Part shown: positions 25,244 to 34,302 of the stretch, piece after piece
How positions within the stretch are numbered: position 1 is the first letter of the stretch
Layout: the number at the start of each line of letters is the position of its first letter
Assembly: GCA_030653385.1 (NCBI GenBank)
Contig: JAURZM010000076.1
Location: forward strand, 124,001 to 188,000
Direction of reading: 5' to 3'
Source of the DNA: Rubrivivax sp.
Lineage (GTDB): Bacteria; Pseudomonadota; Gammaproteobacteria; Burkholderiales; Burkholderiaceae_C
DNA length: 64,000 nucleotides
The notes under the pieces: generated by a model
What the model was told of the DNA's origin: nothing
What the model saw: only the letters and a program-made list of their open reading frames with translations
Databases searched by the model: none
Program-made: the position numbers and the translations under genes

Positions 25244-25675
25244 TCAGCCTTCGCTGGCTGCAGGATGAAGGCGTCTGGTCTCTGCCACCGAGGCAGAAAC
25301 CAATGCTTCGAGCACTTGCACATCCAGGTCGGCCAGGCGCTTGATGTACAGACAGGCCTTGCCCATCTTGTGCTTGCCGAGCCTGGCCAGAAGCGCCTGT
25401 TGCCCGGGACTTTCTGCAAGCAGGTAGATGACCAGTTCCTTGCCACGCACGGCAAAGCCGGTCAGGCAAGACTCACCGGTTCGTCCGCTCTCGTAGGTGT
25501 AGCGGTAGCTGCCGTAACCCACGATGCTTGGGCCCCACATCTTCGGGGACTGTTTCGTGACCTTCTTGAGCAAGGCCATCAGTTGTCGGCAATCGGCGAG
25601 CTGTTCGGCGCTCGCCTTGGAGGCGAGGTGCTCGTCGACGCTGACCGACGTCGGCTGGGTCTTTGATTTGGGCAT
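25244..25675 (-). CDS. DUF1801 domain protein
   Basis: A 143-residue cytoplasmic protein. The DUF1801/YdhG-like fold is indicated by PKMWGPSIVGYGSYRYTY (about residues 45-62) and FAVRGKELVIYLL, followed by GKACLYIKRLADLDVQVLEA at the C-terminus. Function is unknown; family members resemble a nucleotide-binding fold related to frataxin-like proteins. The neighbouring GFA gene runs in the same direction. Confidence 0.88.
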   Translation of the reverse strand: MPKSKTQPTSVSVDEHLASKASAEQLADCRQLMALLKKVTKQSPKMWGPSIVGYGSYRYTYESGRTGESCLTGFAVRGKELVIYLLAESPGQQALLARLGKHKMGKACLYIKRLADLDVQVLEALVSASVAETRRLHPAASEG

Positions 25676-25937
25676 CTTGGACCTTTGGCAAGGGTGAAGA
25701 AGGGGCCTGCTGCAGACTGCTGCTGCGTCAGGGCAGGGCAGTTCAGCTCCGCGCTTCTTCCATCGAACCCATCTCGGCGCTGGGCATCAGCGATCCGATG
25801 TTGATGAGGATCGCCCCGCGGTCGGCCGTGACTGGTCACGACGTGGCCCGGCGTCGCGGCAGCTACCGCCACCCACGTGTTTCGTTGTCCATGATACCGA
25901 GATGGACGAGAACAGGTTTCGGGACGCCGTGCCGCGC

Positions 25938-27671
25938 TCAGAACGACGCCCAGTCGTCGGTGCCAGTCTTGGCGGACGAGTTTGCGCCCTGGCTCGGCTG
26001 CGAAGCCGATGCTGTGGCCAGTCTGGACTTGAACACCGGGCGGGCAACGTTCTTGGCGCGCTGTGAGCCGCGGCGCTCACCGCTGGGTGCATTGGCTGCC
26101 AGTGGCGTCACGTAGGCTGCGTTGACATTCTCTTCATGGGATAGCCGGAACATCGCCACGGCTTGCACCAGTTGCAGAGCCTGGCCCTTCAGGCTTTCTG
26201 CGGCAGCCGCACTCTCCTCCACCAGGGCGGCGTTCTGTTGCGTGACCTGGTCCATTTGACCCACGGCGTCGCCGACCTGCTGAATGCCTGAGCTTTGTTC
26301 CACGCTGGCCGAAGTGATTTCGGCAACGATGTCGCTCACACGTTGGATCGAACCCACGATCTCACCCATGGTCTTGCCGGCTTCATCGACGAGTGCCGTA
26401 CCTTGCTCAACTTGTTCGACACTGCGCCCGATCAGAGCCTTGATCTCCTTGGCTGCCTCAGCGCTGCGTTGCGCCAAGCTGCGCACCTCGGAGGCCACCA
26501 CGGCAAAGCCGCGCCCTTGCTCACCGGCTCGGGCGGCTTCCACAGCCGCGTTCAACGCCAGGATGTTGGTCTGGAAGGCGATGCTGTCGATGACGCCAAT
26601 GATGTCGCCGATCTTGCGACTGCTGTCGCTGATGCCCTGCATGGTCGTGACGACCTTGCCCACCACGTCGCCACCTTGCGCCGCAACAGCCGAGGCGCCT
26701 TGGGCCAGCCGGTTGGCCTGCTTGGCACTGTCGGCGTTGTTCCGAACCGTCGTGCCAAGCTCTTCCATCGTGGCGGCGGTCTGCTGCAGCGCGCTGGCCT
26801 GCTGCTCGGTGCGACTTGACAGGTCTTGGTTGCCCTGGGCGATCTGCGCGCTGGCCGTGGCAACACTTTCTGAGTTCTGGCGCACACTGGCGACGACCTG
26901 AGCCAACGAGGCCTGCATTTGACTCAGCAACGCCATGACGCTTGTTTTGTCGCCCGCTGTCAAGGGCACCGACGTGGCCAGATCGCCTGCAGTCACCCGG
27001 CGCACCAGGGCTGTCAAATCGCCAAGGTCGGCCCCGAGCTGTCGCACGATGCTGCGGCCAAGAAAGAGGGCTCCCACCACGCCGCCTACGGCTACTGCAA
27101 GCATGAGCGCGAGACTGATCCAGGTGGCCCGCTTGCCTGCCGTCGCGGCATCGGCAGAAGCGCTGGTGGCACTCGCTGCGATCTTGGCGGCGGCTTCATC
27201 GAGGAGCTTCGCCGGTTCGCGGTCTATACCCTGTACCGCCTTGTCGCCAACTGAAGCATCGAACTCGGCCTCTTTGAAGGCATCGAAGCCCTTGGCGTAC
27301 GCTTTGCCCATGACGAGGTGCGCTTGTGCGAACCTTGTCACGAGCAACTTGCTTTCACCCTCGGGCAAGGACTCGATCAGCGAGCGGGCGTTCGTGCCGA
27401 TTTCTCCTTCAATCTTCTGGAACGCGGTCCAGTACTTTTCCCGAGCTTTGGCGTCCTTTCCGCGCAAGAGAGTGTTTTTCCACTCCTGTGTCTGGGTCTT
27501 GAAGCGCGAGAGCAAGGCGCTGACGGCGCGCTCGTGGTCGTTGGCTGCCTGAACCTCGTTGGCGTAGACGGCCAGCGATTGGTTCAAGCTGTTGATGCCG
27601 AACAGTGAAGCGGCGGCCATGAAAAACAGCAAGCCGGCGAACGCCAGCAGGATCTTGCTGTTGAGCTTCAT
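25938..27671 (-). CDS. Methyl-accepting chemotaxis protein
   Basis: A 577-residue chemoreceptor starting at ATG 27671 (frames upstream add a non-homologous leader). Membrane helices lie at about residues 7-25 and 188-210. The periplasmic four-helix sensor is between them (DHERAVSALLSRFKTQTQEW). A HAMP segment follows (DLTALVRRVTAGDLATSVPL), then the signalling hairpin with IDSIAFQTNILALNAAVEAA and QGRGFAVVASEVRSLAQRS. Methylation-helix residues (SSRTEQQASALQQTAATMEEL) are clear. The C-terminal tail ends DDWASF, somewhat like the NWETF pentapeptide that docks CheR/CheB. The ligand is unknown. Confidence 0.94.
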   Translation of the reverse strand: MKLNSKILLAFAGLLFFMAAASLFGINSLNQSLAVYANEVQAANDHERAVSALLSRFKTQTQEWKNTLLRGKDAKAREKYWTAFQKIEGEIGTNARSLIESLPEGESKLLVTRFAQAHLVMGKAYAKGFDAFKEAEFDASVGDKAVQGIDREPAKLLDEAAAKIAASATSASADAATAGKRATWISLALMLAVAVGGVVGALFLGRSIVRQLGADLGDLTALVRRVTAGDLATSVPLTAGDKTSVMALLSQMQASLAQVVASVRQNSESVATASAQIAQGNQDLSSRTEQQASALQQTAATMEELGTTVRNNADSAKQANRLAQGASAVAAQGGDVVGKVVTTMQGISDSSRKIGDIIGVIDSIAFQTNILALNAAVEAARAGEQGRGFAVVASEVRSLAQRSAEAAKEIKALIGRSVEQVEQGTALVDEAGKTMGEIVGSIQRVSDIVAEITSASVEQSSGIQQVGDAVGQMDQVTQQNAALVEESAAAAESLKGQALQLVQAVAMFRLSHEENVNAAYVTPLAANAPSGERRGSQRAKNVARPVFKSRLATASASQPSQGANSSAKTGTDDWASF

Positions 27672-28439
27672 GGGTGCGCCACGAGTCGGCAAGGACGCGG
27701 GAATGAGTGGTTGTGATTTGGTGGGCAGCATTGAAGTAGGTTGTTGTTGCATGACCTGGCAGTGGGCACGATCACTCAAGATCGCCAAGGCAGCGCAGAA
27801 CGTCACCTCTTGTCCGGAGATCTTGATGAGTGTTTCGGCAGGCAATCGGCAGAATTGAGCCGGCAACAGGGTCATCTAAGGGTTGAAGTACGAAGCGAAC
27901 CTCCTGCTGGAGCACTTCTCGGCAATTCGGCGCGGCGCCGCCGTGCCAGCAGTTGCCACATGAAAGTCCACAGAGGGGCTGGAAGTGGGTCGAGGCACGG
28001 CTGAGCGTGAACTCGCAGGCCCTGCGACAGTTGGCCCCCTGTGCGCATTTCAACCGCAAGGCCACGGCCGCCGAGCAGGAGTAACTCGATGCCCTGGCGC
28101 GGCGCGATGCCGAACTGGTGCACCAGGCCCGGGCACTGGACGACGCGCCCGAGAGGTCGCCCGACGACGCCAAGATGATCGACCTGGAAGAGCAGCACAT
28201 CGAGGCTGGCTGCTGCCGCGCGCACAAGCCGCTCGTGAGTTGCCGCACGAATGCCAGGGCTGCGCGCCTGCTGAAGCTGAGAAGCCAGCGCAGCCGGCCG
28301 CTTTTCGACCGAGCGACCGGACATGCCGGGACGAAACTCCGCCACATGCGTTGGTGTCGTCTTGAACTGACGTACAGGTGCGCGGCCGGGCCGCTGGATT
28401 GCGCACCTTGCAGATTCAGGCGGCTGATCGGGAACACCC
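27672..28439. other. 770-bp region without an intact gene
   Basis: Lies upstream of the chemoreceptor. Around 28012-28290 on the plus strand there is a decayed acidic coiled-coil frame, listed separately. The rest shows no family-like frame. The receptor promoter should lie near 27680-27900. Confidence 0.5.
28012..28290 (+). pseudogene. Possible decayed fragment of a ParB-like protein
   Basis: The frame reads SVNSQALRQLAPCAHFNRK, an in-frame TAA at 28082, then LDALARRDAELVHQ and DDAKMIDLEEQHIEA. The acidic helical pattern resembles the region after the helix-turn-helix of plasmid-type ParB nuclease-domain proteins. No start, no ribosome site and a stop in the middle point to a remnant. The family link is weak. 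Confidence 0.2.
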
Positions 28440-28664
28440 ATGAGCTCAGCAGTCAATGGTCAGACTGGCGCACCTTGCGACCGAACGCATGAACTGCGCT
28501 TCGCGTCACTCTTTTGTCCCGGCAGAGGCGTTGCAGTGCCTTGCGACGCCAAAGGGCAGGTCGACATGGACCAGCTGACGGAGAAGTTGCGAACGGCTTA
28601 CCTCGCCGCTCGCGCGATGATCGGCAAGGAGTACGCCTTCCCGACGGTCGAGCAAGTGCACTGA
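28440..28664 (+). CDS. Small conserved hypothetical protein
   Basis: A 74-residue protein. The stretch LRFASLFCPGRGVAVPCDAK followed by GQVDMDQL and YLAARAMIGKEYAFPTV matches a pattern I know from short uncharacterised proteins in Burkholderiales (Tyr/Phe-x-PGRG, PCD-x-x-G-x-V, then a helix ending GREY). No signal peptide, membrane helix or metal site is evident. The start is uncertain; ATG 28440 is in frame and a shorter start is possible. Role unknown. Confidence 0.6.
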   Translation: MSSAVNGQTGAPCDRTHELRFASLFCPGRGVAVPCDAKGQVDMDQLTEKLRTAYLAARAMIGKEYAFPTVEQVH

Positions 28665-28816
28665 ACGGGCCCGGGCGGCGAAGAAAACCAGCAAGCCGCC
28701 GGCCCCGGGGAATTGCACCGCGCCCGGCTTTGTCCGTGTTTCAGCGGCCGTTTGTCCTACTTTCGCGGCGCGCTGCTTGGGTGAGGATGCAGCTCATCCC
28801 AAACTGGAAGAACGCC

Positions 28817-29014
28817 ATGACCGACCCACGAGACATCGCCCATGACAAAAAGCTTCGCCAGGTGAAGAAGAAGCAGGGCGAAGAGATTGCGCCAGGGGCT
28901 GACAAGACGCCACAACTGGGCAAGAAGACCCACAAGCAGAACCACGCTTCCGATACCCCGAAGCAGCCGGACGAGGCCGCGCCCGCGCCCACGGGCCAAA
29001 AGTCGCAAGGCTGA
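28817..29014 (+). CDS. Small highly charged protein
   Basis: A 65-residue hydrophilic protein starting at ATG 28817 with AACTGGAAGAACGCC upstream (ATG 28784 would add 11 residues). It is rich in Lys, Gln, Pro and Asp with a central KKLRQVKKKQGEE helix-like segment and a disordered, Pro/Ala-rich tail. Composition resembles small stress or nucleic-acid-binding proteins of proteobacteria, but no family is assigned. It converges on a methyltransferase gene two bases away. Confidence 0.55.
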   Translation: MTDPRDIAHDKKLRQVKKKQGEEIAPGADKTPQLGKKTHKQNHASDTPKQPDEAAPAPTGQKSQG

Positions 29015-29015
29015 C

Positions 29016-29840
29016 TCAGTTCGCGGGACGCCGCGCGGCGACGATCAGGTACTCGGCCGGCACGCGGTACCCCTGGCCGTCGCGCCAGGGCAAGATCGCT
29101 TCCAGGTAGCGCGACTGCACCCGGTTGCGCACCGTCTCGTCGAAGCGTGACCAGGCCAGCGCGACGGGCCCGCCGGCGAAGGCTGCCGCGCAGGCCTCGG
29201 CGCCGCTTGCGTAGTCCAGCCAGTCACGGCGGCGTTGCTGCAGGGTGACCTGCAGGCCAGCGGCGGCGCAACAACGTGCCAGTGCCTCGCCCTGACCGAG
29301 CCCGAAAAACAGCGGGCAGACCTCGCTGCGCACCTCGGCATCGACGATGCCGAACAGCGGTGCCCAGCCGCAGTGCACACGTTCACCCCACACGGCCAGC
29401 ACCGCGCGGCCCCCCGGGCGCAGCACGCGGTGCAGTTCGCGCAGCGCCGCTTCGGGGTCGGGCAGGTACATCAGGCCCAGCGTGCACAGCACGAGGTCGA
29501 AGTGGGCATCGGGCAACGCCAGCTGCGCGGCGTCCATGCGTTCGAAGCCGGCCTGGGCAAGGCCGAGGTCCTGCGCCCGCTGCCGCGCGGCCTGCACCAT
29601 GGCTTCGGCCAGGTCGACACCCAGCACGCGGCCGGCGGGCCCGACCGCACTGGCCACAGCAAGCGACACCACGCCGGTGCCACAGGCGACGTCGAGCACG
29701 GCCTCGCCAGGGCTCGCGGCGGCCATGGCCAGCAACTCGCCCTGAACACCGGCGAGAGGGCCGTGCCAGTGGCGCGTGTAGGCGTCGACGGCCAGGTTCC
29801 AGCCGTAACGCTGGACCCGGCGTTGCAGGCGGGCGTCCAT
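29016..29840 (-). CDS. Class I SAM-dependent methyltransferase
   Basis: A 274-residue methyltransferase. Motif I is AVLDVACGTGVVSLA (about residue 48), the acidic ribose-binding residue is in VLGVDLAEAM, and motif IV is FDLVLCTLGLMYLPDPEAAL. The N-terminal AYTRHWHGPLAGVQGELLAM segment recalls the UbiE-type fold, but a substrate is not indicated. It is the downstream member of a pair of methyltransferase genes on the minus strand, 8 bp apart. Confidence 0.88.
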   Translation of the reverse strand: MDARLQRRVQRYGWNLAVDAYTRHWHGPLAGVQGELLAMAAASPGEAVLDVACGTGVVSLAVASAVGPAGRVLGVDLAEAMVQAARQRAQDLGLAQAGFERMDAAQLALPDAHFDLVLCTLGLMYLPDPEAALRELHRVLRPGGRAVLAVWGERVHCGWAPLFGIVDAEVRSEVCPLFFGLGQGEALARCCAAAGLQVTLQQRRRDWLDYASGAEACAAAFAGGPVALAWSRFDETVRNRVQSRYLEAILPWRDGQGYRVPAEYLIVAARRPAN

Positions 29841-29848
29841 CCGCTCGC

Positions 29849-30661
29849 TCAGGCCCGCGTGACGACGACCTCGAGGTACTCGCTGGGCACCACCAGCGAG
29901 CCCGGGCCGGCGCGGTTCAGGCTGTTCAGCAACTCGGCCAGTTCACCGGCCAGCGCCTCTGCCTTGTCGGGGGTCTGCGCCGCGAAGGCCTTGTTCACCG
30001 GCCCGTACCAGGTGCGGAAGACGTCGATGAAGTGGGCTGCCGAGCGGTAGCGGAAACTGAAATGCAGCGGTCGGGTGTGCACCGCCGCGGCTGCAGGGCC
30101 GAACAGCGTGCGCAGGTGGGCCTCGGTGCCCCACAGCGACGGCGGCTGCACGCCGGCCGGCGGCGGCACGTAACGGCCGAGCACCTTGAACATGCGGCCG
30201 ATCAGGCTGTCGGGCGTCCAGTTGGCCAGGCCGATGCGGCCGCCCGGGCGCACCACGCGGGCCAGCTCGGCGGCAGCGGTGTTGTGGTCGGGCGCGAACA
30301 TCACGCCGAAGGTCGAGATGGCGGCGTCGAAGCTGGCGTCGCCAAAAGGCAGCGCCTCGACATCGGCTGTCTGAAAGGTGACCTCAAGCCGCTCGGCGCG
30401 GGCCCGTTCGGCGCCGCGTTCGAGCAGGCTGCTCACGTAGTCGGTGGAGGTGACGGTGCAGCCGCGGCGCGCTGCGGCCAAGGTGGCATTGCCGTTGCCG
30501 GCGGCCACGTCGAGCACACGTTCGTCGGTCTTCAGGTCGCAGGCTTCGGCCAGCGATTCGCCGACGATCTGCAGCGTGGTGCCGATCACGGCGTAGTCGC
30601 CGGTGCCCCAGGCAGCCTGCTGACGGGTTTTGAGGGCGGCAAAGTCGACGGGTGCGTTCAT
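29849..30661 (-). CDS. Class I SAM-dependent methyltransferase
   Basis: A 270-residue methyltransferase unlike its neighbour outside the core. Motif I reads RVLDVAAGNGNATLAAA, followed by VTSTDYVSSLLERG, and motif IV region FDAAISTFGVMFAPDHN. The C-terminal half (SFRYRSAAHFIDVFRTWYGPV) is typical of small-molecule methyltransferases. ATG 30661 is the natural start. It is divergent from the OsmC gene (230 bp between) and precedes the second methyltransferase, so both probably belong to the regulon of the AraC protein at 31445. Confidence 0.88.
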   Translation of the reverse strand: MNAPVDFAALKTRQQAAWGTGDYAVIGTTLQIVGESLAEACDLKTDERVLDVAAGNGNATLAAARRGCTVTSTDYVSSLLERGAERARAERLEVTFQTADVEALPFGDASFDAAISTFGVMFAPDHNTAAAELARVVRPGGRIGLANWTPDSLIGRMFKVLGRYVPPPAGVQPPSLWGTEAHLRTLFGPAAAAVHTRPLHFSFRYRSAAHFIDVFRTWYGPVNKAFAAQTPDKAEALAGELAELLNSLNRAGPGSLVVPSEYLEVVVTRA

Positions 30662-30890
30662 GGTCGTGTCTCCGTTGGGTGCGTAAGGAAGCCCACTGTC
30701 GCGACAACACACGCGGCCGTCCTGCCTGCGCGTCGGCAGGAGCTGCCCGCACGTCCGCGTGCCTGCCGCGAACGAGCTGAAGCTGACCGATCGTCCGCCG
30801 CGGCTGCCCGTGCGTCCGTCGCGTTGCGCAGCGCTGTTCTTTGAGCTTCTGGCGCACCAGAATCAACTTCTTCGTCAGCCGGAGTGACCC

Positions 30891-31445
30891 ATGGCCACAG
30901 AACAGATTGCCGCGTCGATGGAGCGTGTGGTCTCGGCCTTGCGCCGCAAGCCACACGCCGGGCTGCACGACGACACACCTTCCACGGTGCGCTGGTCGGG
31001 CGGACTGCGCACGGTGGCGCTCAGCCCGGCGGGTGCCGAGGTCACCACCGACATGCCCGCGGCCATCGGCGGCGGCGACAGTGCCGCCACGCCAGGCTGG
31101 CTGTTGCGCACCGCGCTGGCGTCGTGCGCGGTCACGCGCATTGCCATGGAAGCGGCGGCCAGGGGCATCGAACTGCACACGCTAGAAGCCCATGCCACCA
31201 GCCGCAGCGACCTGCGCGGTCTGGTCGGTGTCGCCGAACCCGACGGGCGACCCGTGCCTGCCGGTCCGCTGGCGATGGACCTGCACGTCCGCATCGGGGC
31301 GCCGGGTGTCGACGCCGGCACGCTGCGTGCGCTGGTGGAAGCTACGCCGGGCTGCTCACCGGTCACCTGCGCGCTGGAACAGCCGCTGGCGGTGGGGCTG
31401 CATGTCGAGGTGGCAGATGGGCTGGCGGAAGCAGCGGCAGACTGA
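30891..31445 (+). CDS. OsmC-family redox protein
   Basis: A 184-residue protein of the OsmC/Ohr superfamily. The two reactive cysteines are Cys79 (RTALASCAVTRIAMEAA) and Cys155 (TPGCSPV), spaced as in the family. Such proteins reduce organic or fatty-acid hydroperoxides in the cytoplasm with a dihydrolipoyl or thiol donor. The stop overlaps the ATG of the AraC regulator (TGATG), implying a two-gene operon. It diverges from two methyltransferase genes. Confidence 0.87.
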   Translation: MATEQIAASMERVVSALRRKPHAGLHDDTPSTVRWSGGLRTVALSPAGAEVTTDMPAAIGGGDSAATPGWLLRTALASCAVTRIAMEAAARGIELHTLEAHATSRSDLRGLVGVAEPDGRPVPAGPLAMDLHVRIGAPGVDAGTLRALVEATPGCSPVTCALEQPLAVGLHVEVADGLAEAAAD

Positions 31446-32422
31446 TGGACGCCCTGTCGCAGACCCTGCGCGTGGTGCGCCTGGTGGGCGCGATCTTTCT
31501 GCACGGCCGGTTCTCGGCGCCCTGGTGTTACCAGTCACCGCATGCCGACGCGGCCGCGCCCTTCCTGGAGCCGACGGCCGAGCGGGTGGTCATCTTCCAC
31601 CTGATCACCGAAGGTGAATGCTGGGTCGAGCTCGGCGACCTGCCCGCACTGCGCCTGACAGCCGGCGACGCGGTGCTGTTTCCGCAAGGCGACGCCCACC
31701 GCATGGGCTCGCAGCCAGGGCTGCCGCCGGCGGCCGGCGCCCGTTTGCACGAGGTGCTGGCGCGCCGGCCACGCTTGTTGTCCTATGGCGGCGGCGGCGC
31801 GACGACCAAGCTGGTGTGTGGCTACCTGGCCTGCGACACACGCCTGGCGCGCATGCTGCTGGCAGGGCTGCCGCCGGTCGTGAAGGTTGGCGTGCGCGGG
31901 TCGAACGCCGGCATCTGGCTCGAGGCGTCGCTGCGCTATGCACTGGCCGAGGCACGTTCGCCGCGCCCCGGCGGGCAAGGGGTGCTCGCCAAGCTGGCCG
32001 AGGTGCTGTTCATCGAGGTGCTGCGCATCCACATGAACGAACAGGCCGAAGGCCGTACCGGCTGGTTGGCGGGTGTCAGCGACCGCATCGTGGGTGCGGC
32101 GCTGCGAGCGCTGCATGCCGAACCGGCACGGCCCTGGACGCTGGAGGAACTGGCACGTGTTGCCGGCACCTCGCGGTCGGTGCTGGCCGAACGGTTTGCG
32201 CAACTCGTCGGTCAGGCGCCGATGCAGTACCTGGCGCAGTGGCGCATGCTGCTCGCTTCGAACCTGCTGGCGCGCAGCAATGCACCGCTGGCGCGCATCG
32301 CCGAAGAGGTGGGCTACCAGACGGACACCGCGTTCAGCCGCGCCTTTCGGCGTGAATACGGCATGCCGCCTGCCGCGTGGCGCCGCCGACAGGCCGGGCC
32401 GGCGTCGGACACGGTCAACTGA
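31445..32422 (+). CDS. AraC-family regulator with cupin sensor domain
   Basis: A 325-residue regulator. The N-terminal half is a Cupin_6-type sensor (VIFHLITEGECWVELGDLPA, GDAVLFPQGDAHRMGS). The C-terminal DNA-binding half has LEELARVAGTSRSVLAERFA and LARIAEEVGYQTDTAFSRAF. ATG 31445 overlaps the OsmC stop. It probably controls its own operon and the divergent methyltransferases in response to an oxidant or xenobiotic. This is inferred from arrangement only. Confidence 0.9.
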   Translation: MDALSQTLRVVRLVGAIFLHGRFSAPWCYQSPHADAAAPFLEPTAERVVIFHLITEGECWVELGDLPALRLTAGDAVLFPQGDAHRMGSQPGLPPAAGARLHEVLARRPRLLSYGGGGATTKLVCGYLACDTRLARMLLAGLPPVVKVGVRGSNAGIWLEASLRYALAEARSPRPGGQGVLAKLAEVLFIEVLRIHMNEQAEGRTGWLAGVSDRIVGAALRALHAEPARPWTLEELARVAGTSRSVLAERFAQLVGQAPMQYLAQWRMLLASNLLARSNAPLARIAEEVGYQTDTAFSRAFRREYGMPPAAWRRRQAGPASDTVN

Positions 32423-32428
32423 TCGCGG

Positions 32429-34189
32429 TCATTGCAACTGCACCGCTGAGTCGAACGACCAGGTGCGTCGGATCTCGATCACGTCGTAGTCGAGCGCCAG
32501 CGCGGGCGAAAACGCCGGGTAGGGTGCCAGATCAAGCAGCAGCCGGCGGATCGCCAGGTCCACTTCGGGCACGCCGCTGGCGACGACGAAAGTGACCGAC
32601 TCGACCGAGCCGTCACGGCGCAGTGCCACCGTCACCAGCGGGCGGTTGTGGGAAATCTGCGCGAGCCGGCGCACGAGGTCGGGTGGAGCGTTGAGCTGCA
32701 CACGCCGAGCCCAGGCTTCGGCATGCAGCACGAGCTCGGCATTGGCGTCGGCGCGTCCCCACAGCCGGCCGCGGCGCGGCGGGCTCCACGATGGCGGGCG
32801 CACCTCGCTCTGGCCCTGGCGGCGGGCTTCGTCTTCGGCCCGCCGTGCCGCATCGCGCCGGTCCGCTTCTTCGTCGAGCTGGCGGCCGATGGCACGCAGC
32901 ACTTCTTCGCGCCGGGCTTCACGCTCCCGTTCGGCCTGCAAGGCCTGTTGGCGGGCGGCGGCTTGTCGTGCTGCCTCTTGTCGTGCTGCTTCTTGCCGCG
33001 CTGCTTCTTCTCGCGCAGCCTCTTGTTGCGCAGCCACCCGTCGCGCTGCTTCGCGCTCGGCCAGCAGGCGCTCGGCTTCCAGGCGCGCCAGGCGTTGGCG
33101 CTCGGCCTGCGCACGTTCGGCCAACGCACGTTCGGACTCTGCACGCTCGGACTCCCTGCGCTGCGCTTCGCGCCGGGCGGCATCCACTTGCGCAATGGCA
33201 TCGAGCCGGGCCGCCTCCATGCGTGCTGTTTCAATGCGTGCTGCTTCCATGCGTGCAGCTTCTGCGCGTGCGGCTTCCGCTCGTGCAGCCGCCTCACGGC
33301 GTGCGGCCCGTTGAAGCGCGGCCTGTTCGTTTTCGGCCGCCACGCGGGCCGCTTCGGCGGTTGCGGCGGCTTGACGCTCGGCCTGCAGGCGCGCAGCCTC
33401 CGCAATCGCTCGCTCGCGGGCCATGGCGGGATCGGGCCCGGCCTCGGACGCGGCCGGTGCAGATGCCTCGGCCGTTTGTCTGGGCACAGCGGTGGGCGCC
33501 GCAGTGGCGATGATCTGGGGCAGGGGGGCCAGCGCCGCAGGCGGCGTCGGTAGCGGCAGGGACGGGACCGGCGCGAGGGCCGGCACGGGTGCGGGTGAGG
33601 TCGCCAGTGCGGGTGCGAGCGCAAGTGCGGGTGCAAGTGCGGGTGGAGGCGGCTCTTCGGTCACCACGGTGGGCGCTGGCTCTGGTTCTGGCACGACCGG
33701 CGCCGTCGCGGCCGCAGCAGCGGTGACGGGCGGCTCCGGAGCGGGTGCCAGCGCAGCCGTGGCGGCCGTGACCACTGCCACCGGCACGGGCGGCGCTGGC
33801 TCGACGACCGGCAACGCCCCAGCCGGTGCCAACTCCGGCTCGGCCTCCGGCAAGGGCGGCGGCGGCAACTCGAGCCGCAGGCGCAAGTGCGGCACCTCCA
33901 CCCGGCGCTCCTGCCAGGGCCAGCCCAGGCCCGGCAGGCCAGGGCCGCTGCCGCCGAAGCTCAGGCTGGCCAGCAGCGCGTGAACCGCCAGCGACACGGC
34001 CAACGCCGTGCCCAGGCGCCTGCGCTCTGCCGACAAGAAGGCGTCCGGGAGCCGCTGCCGGCGTCCAGGCCGAGCCGGCGGGCGCTTGTGGGAAGCAGCG
34101 GGCCTCAAGCAGGCTCCGCCAGCCGCGCCCGACCGGCTCGTGCCCACTCGTCCCATCGCTGCATCGCTTGCATCGGCCCGATTGTCCAC
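32429..34189 (-). CDS. TonB/TolA-like cell-envelope protein
   Basis: A 586-residue protein. A cytoplasmic N-terminus with Arg/Ala composition precedes one membrane helix (about residues 60-78, LGTALAVSLAVHALLASLSF). A long Pro/Ala/Val linker (100-255) follows, then a highly charged Ala/Arg/Glu coiled coil (about 256-470, with ARQEAARQEAARQ repeats as in TolA). The C-terminal TonB-like domain starts near 490 (LVTVALRRDGSVESVTFV, VPEVDLAIRRLLLDLAPYPAF, YDVIEIRRTWSF). It should span the periplasm and transmit or brace force between membranes. No ExbBD or TolQR genes are adjacent. The true start may be a later ATG. Confidence 0.85.
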   Translation of the reverse strand: MDNRADASDAAMGRVGTSRSGAAGGACLRPAASHKRPPARPGRRQRLPDAFLSAERRRLGTALAVSLAVHALLASLSFGGSGPGLPGLGWPWQERRVEVPHLRLRLELPPPPLPEAEPELAPAGALPVVEPAPPVPVAVVTAATAALAPAPEPPVTAAAAATAPVVPEPEPAPTVVTEEPPPPALAPALALAPALATSPAPVPALAPVPSLPLPTPPAALAPLPQIIATAAPTAVPRQTAEASAPAASEAGPDPAMARERAIAEAARLQAERQAAATAEAARVAAENEQAALQRAARREAAARAEAARAEAARMEAARIETARMEAARLDAIAQVDAARREAQRRESERAESERALAERAQAERQRLARLEAERLLAEREAARRVAAQQEAAREEAARQEAARQEAARQAAARQQALQAEREREARREEVLRAIGRQLDEEADRRDAARRAEDEARRQGQSEVRPPSWSPPRRGRLWGRADANAELVLHAEAWARRVQLNAPPDLVRRLAQISHNRPLVTVALRRDGSVESVTFVVASGVPEVDLAIRRLLLDLAPYPAFSPALALDYDVIEIRRTWSFDSAVQLQ

Positions 34190-34302
34190 AGCGAGCGGTG
34201 CGATCCTGGGTGTGCCGGGTCAGAAGCCGCAAAACCCGCCCGGCGTGCAGTCGAAGCGGCAGGCGCTGGATCGTTTGACCCAGCGTATGGTCGGGCAGGG
34301 GC

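Noticed and set aside
32950..33250. Repetitive GCTGCTTC/TGCGTGCT tracts that look like microsatellites or CRISPR-like units
   Set aside because: They encode the Ala/Arg/Glu coiled coil of the TonB/TolA-like protein; units are not separated by unique spacers.
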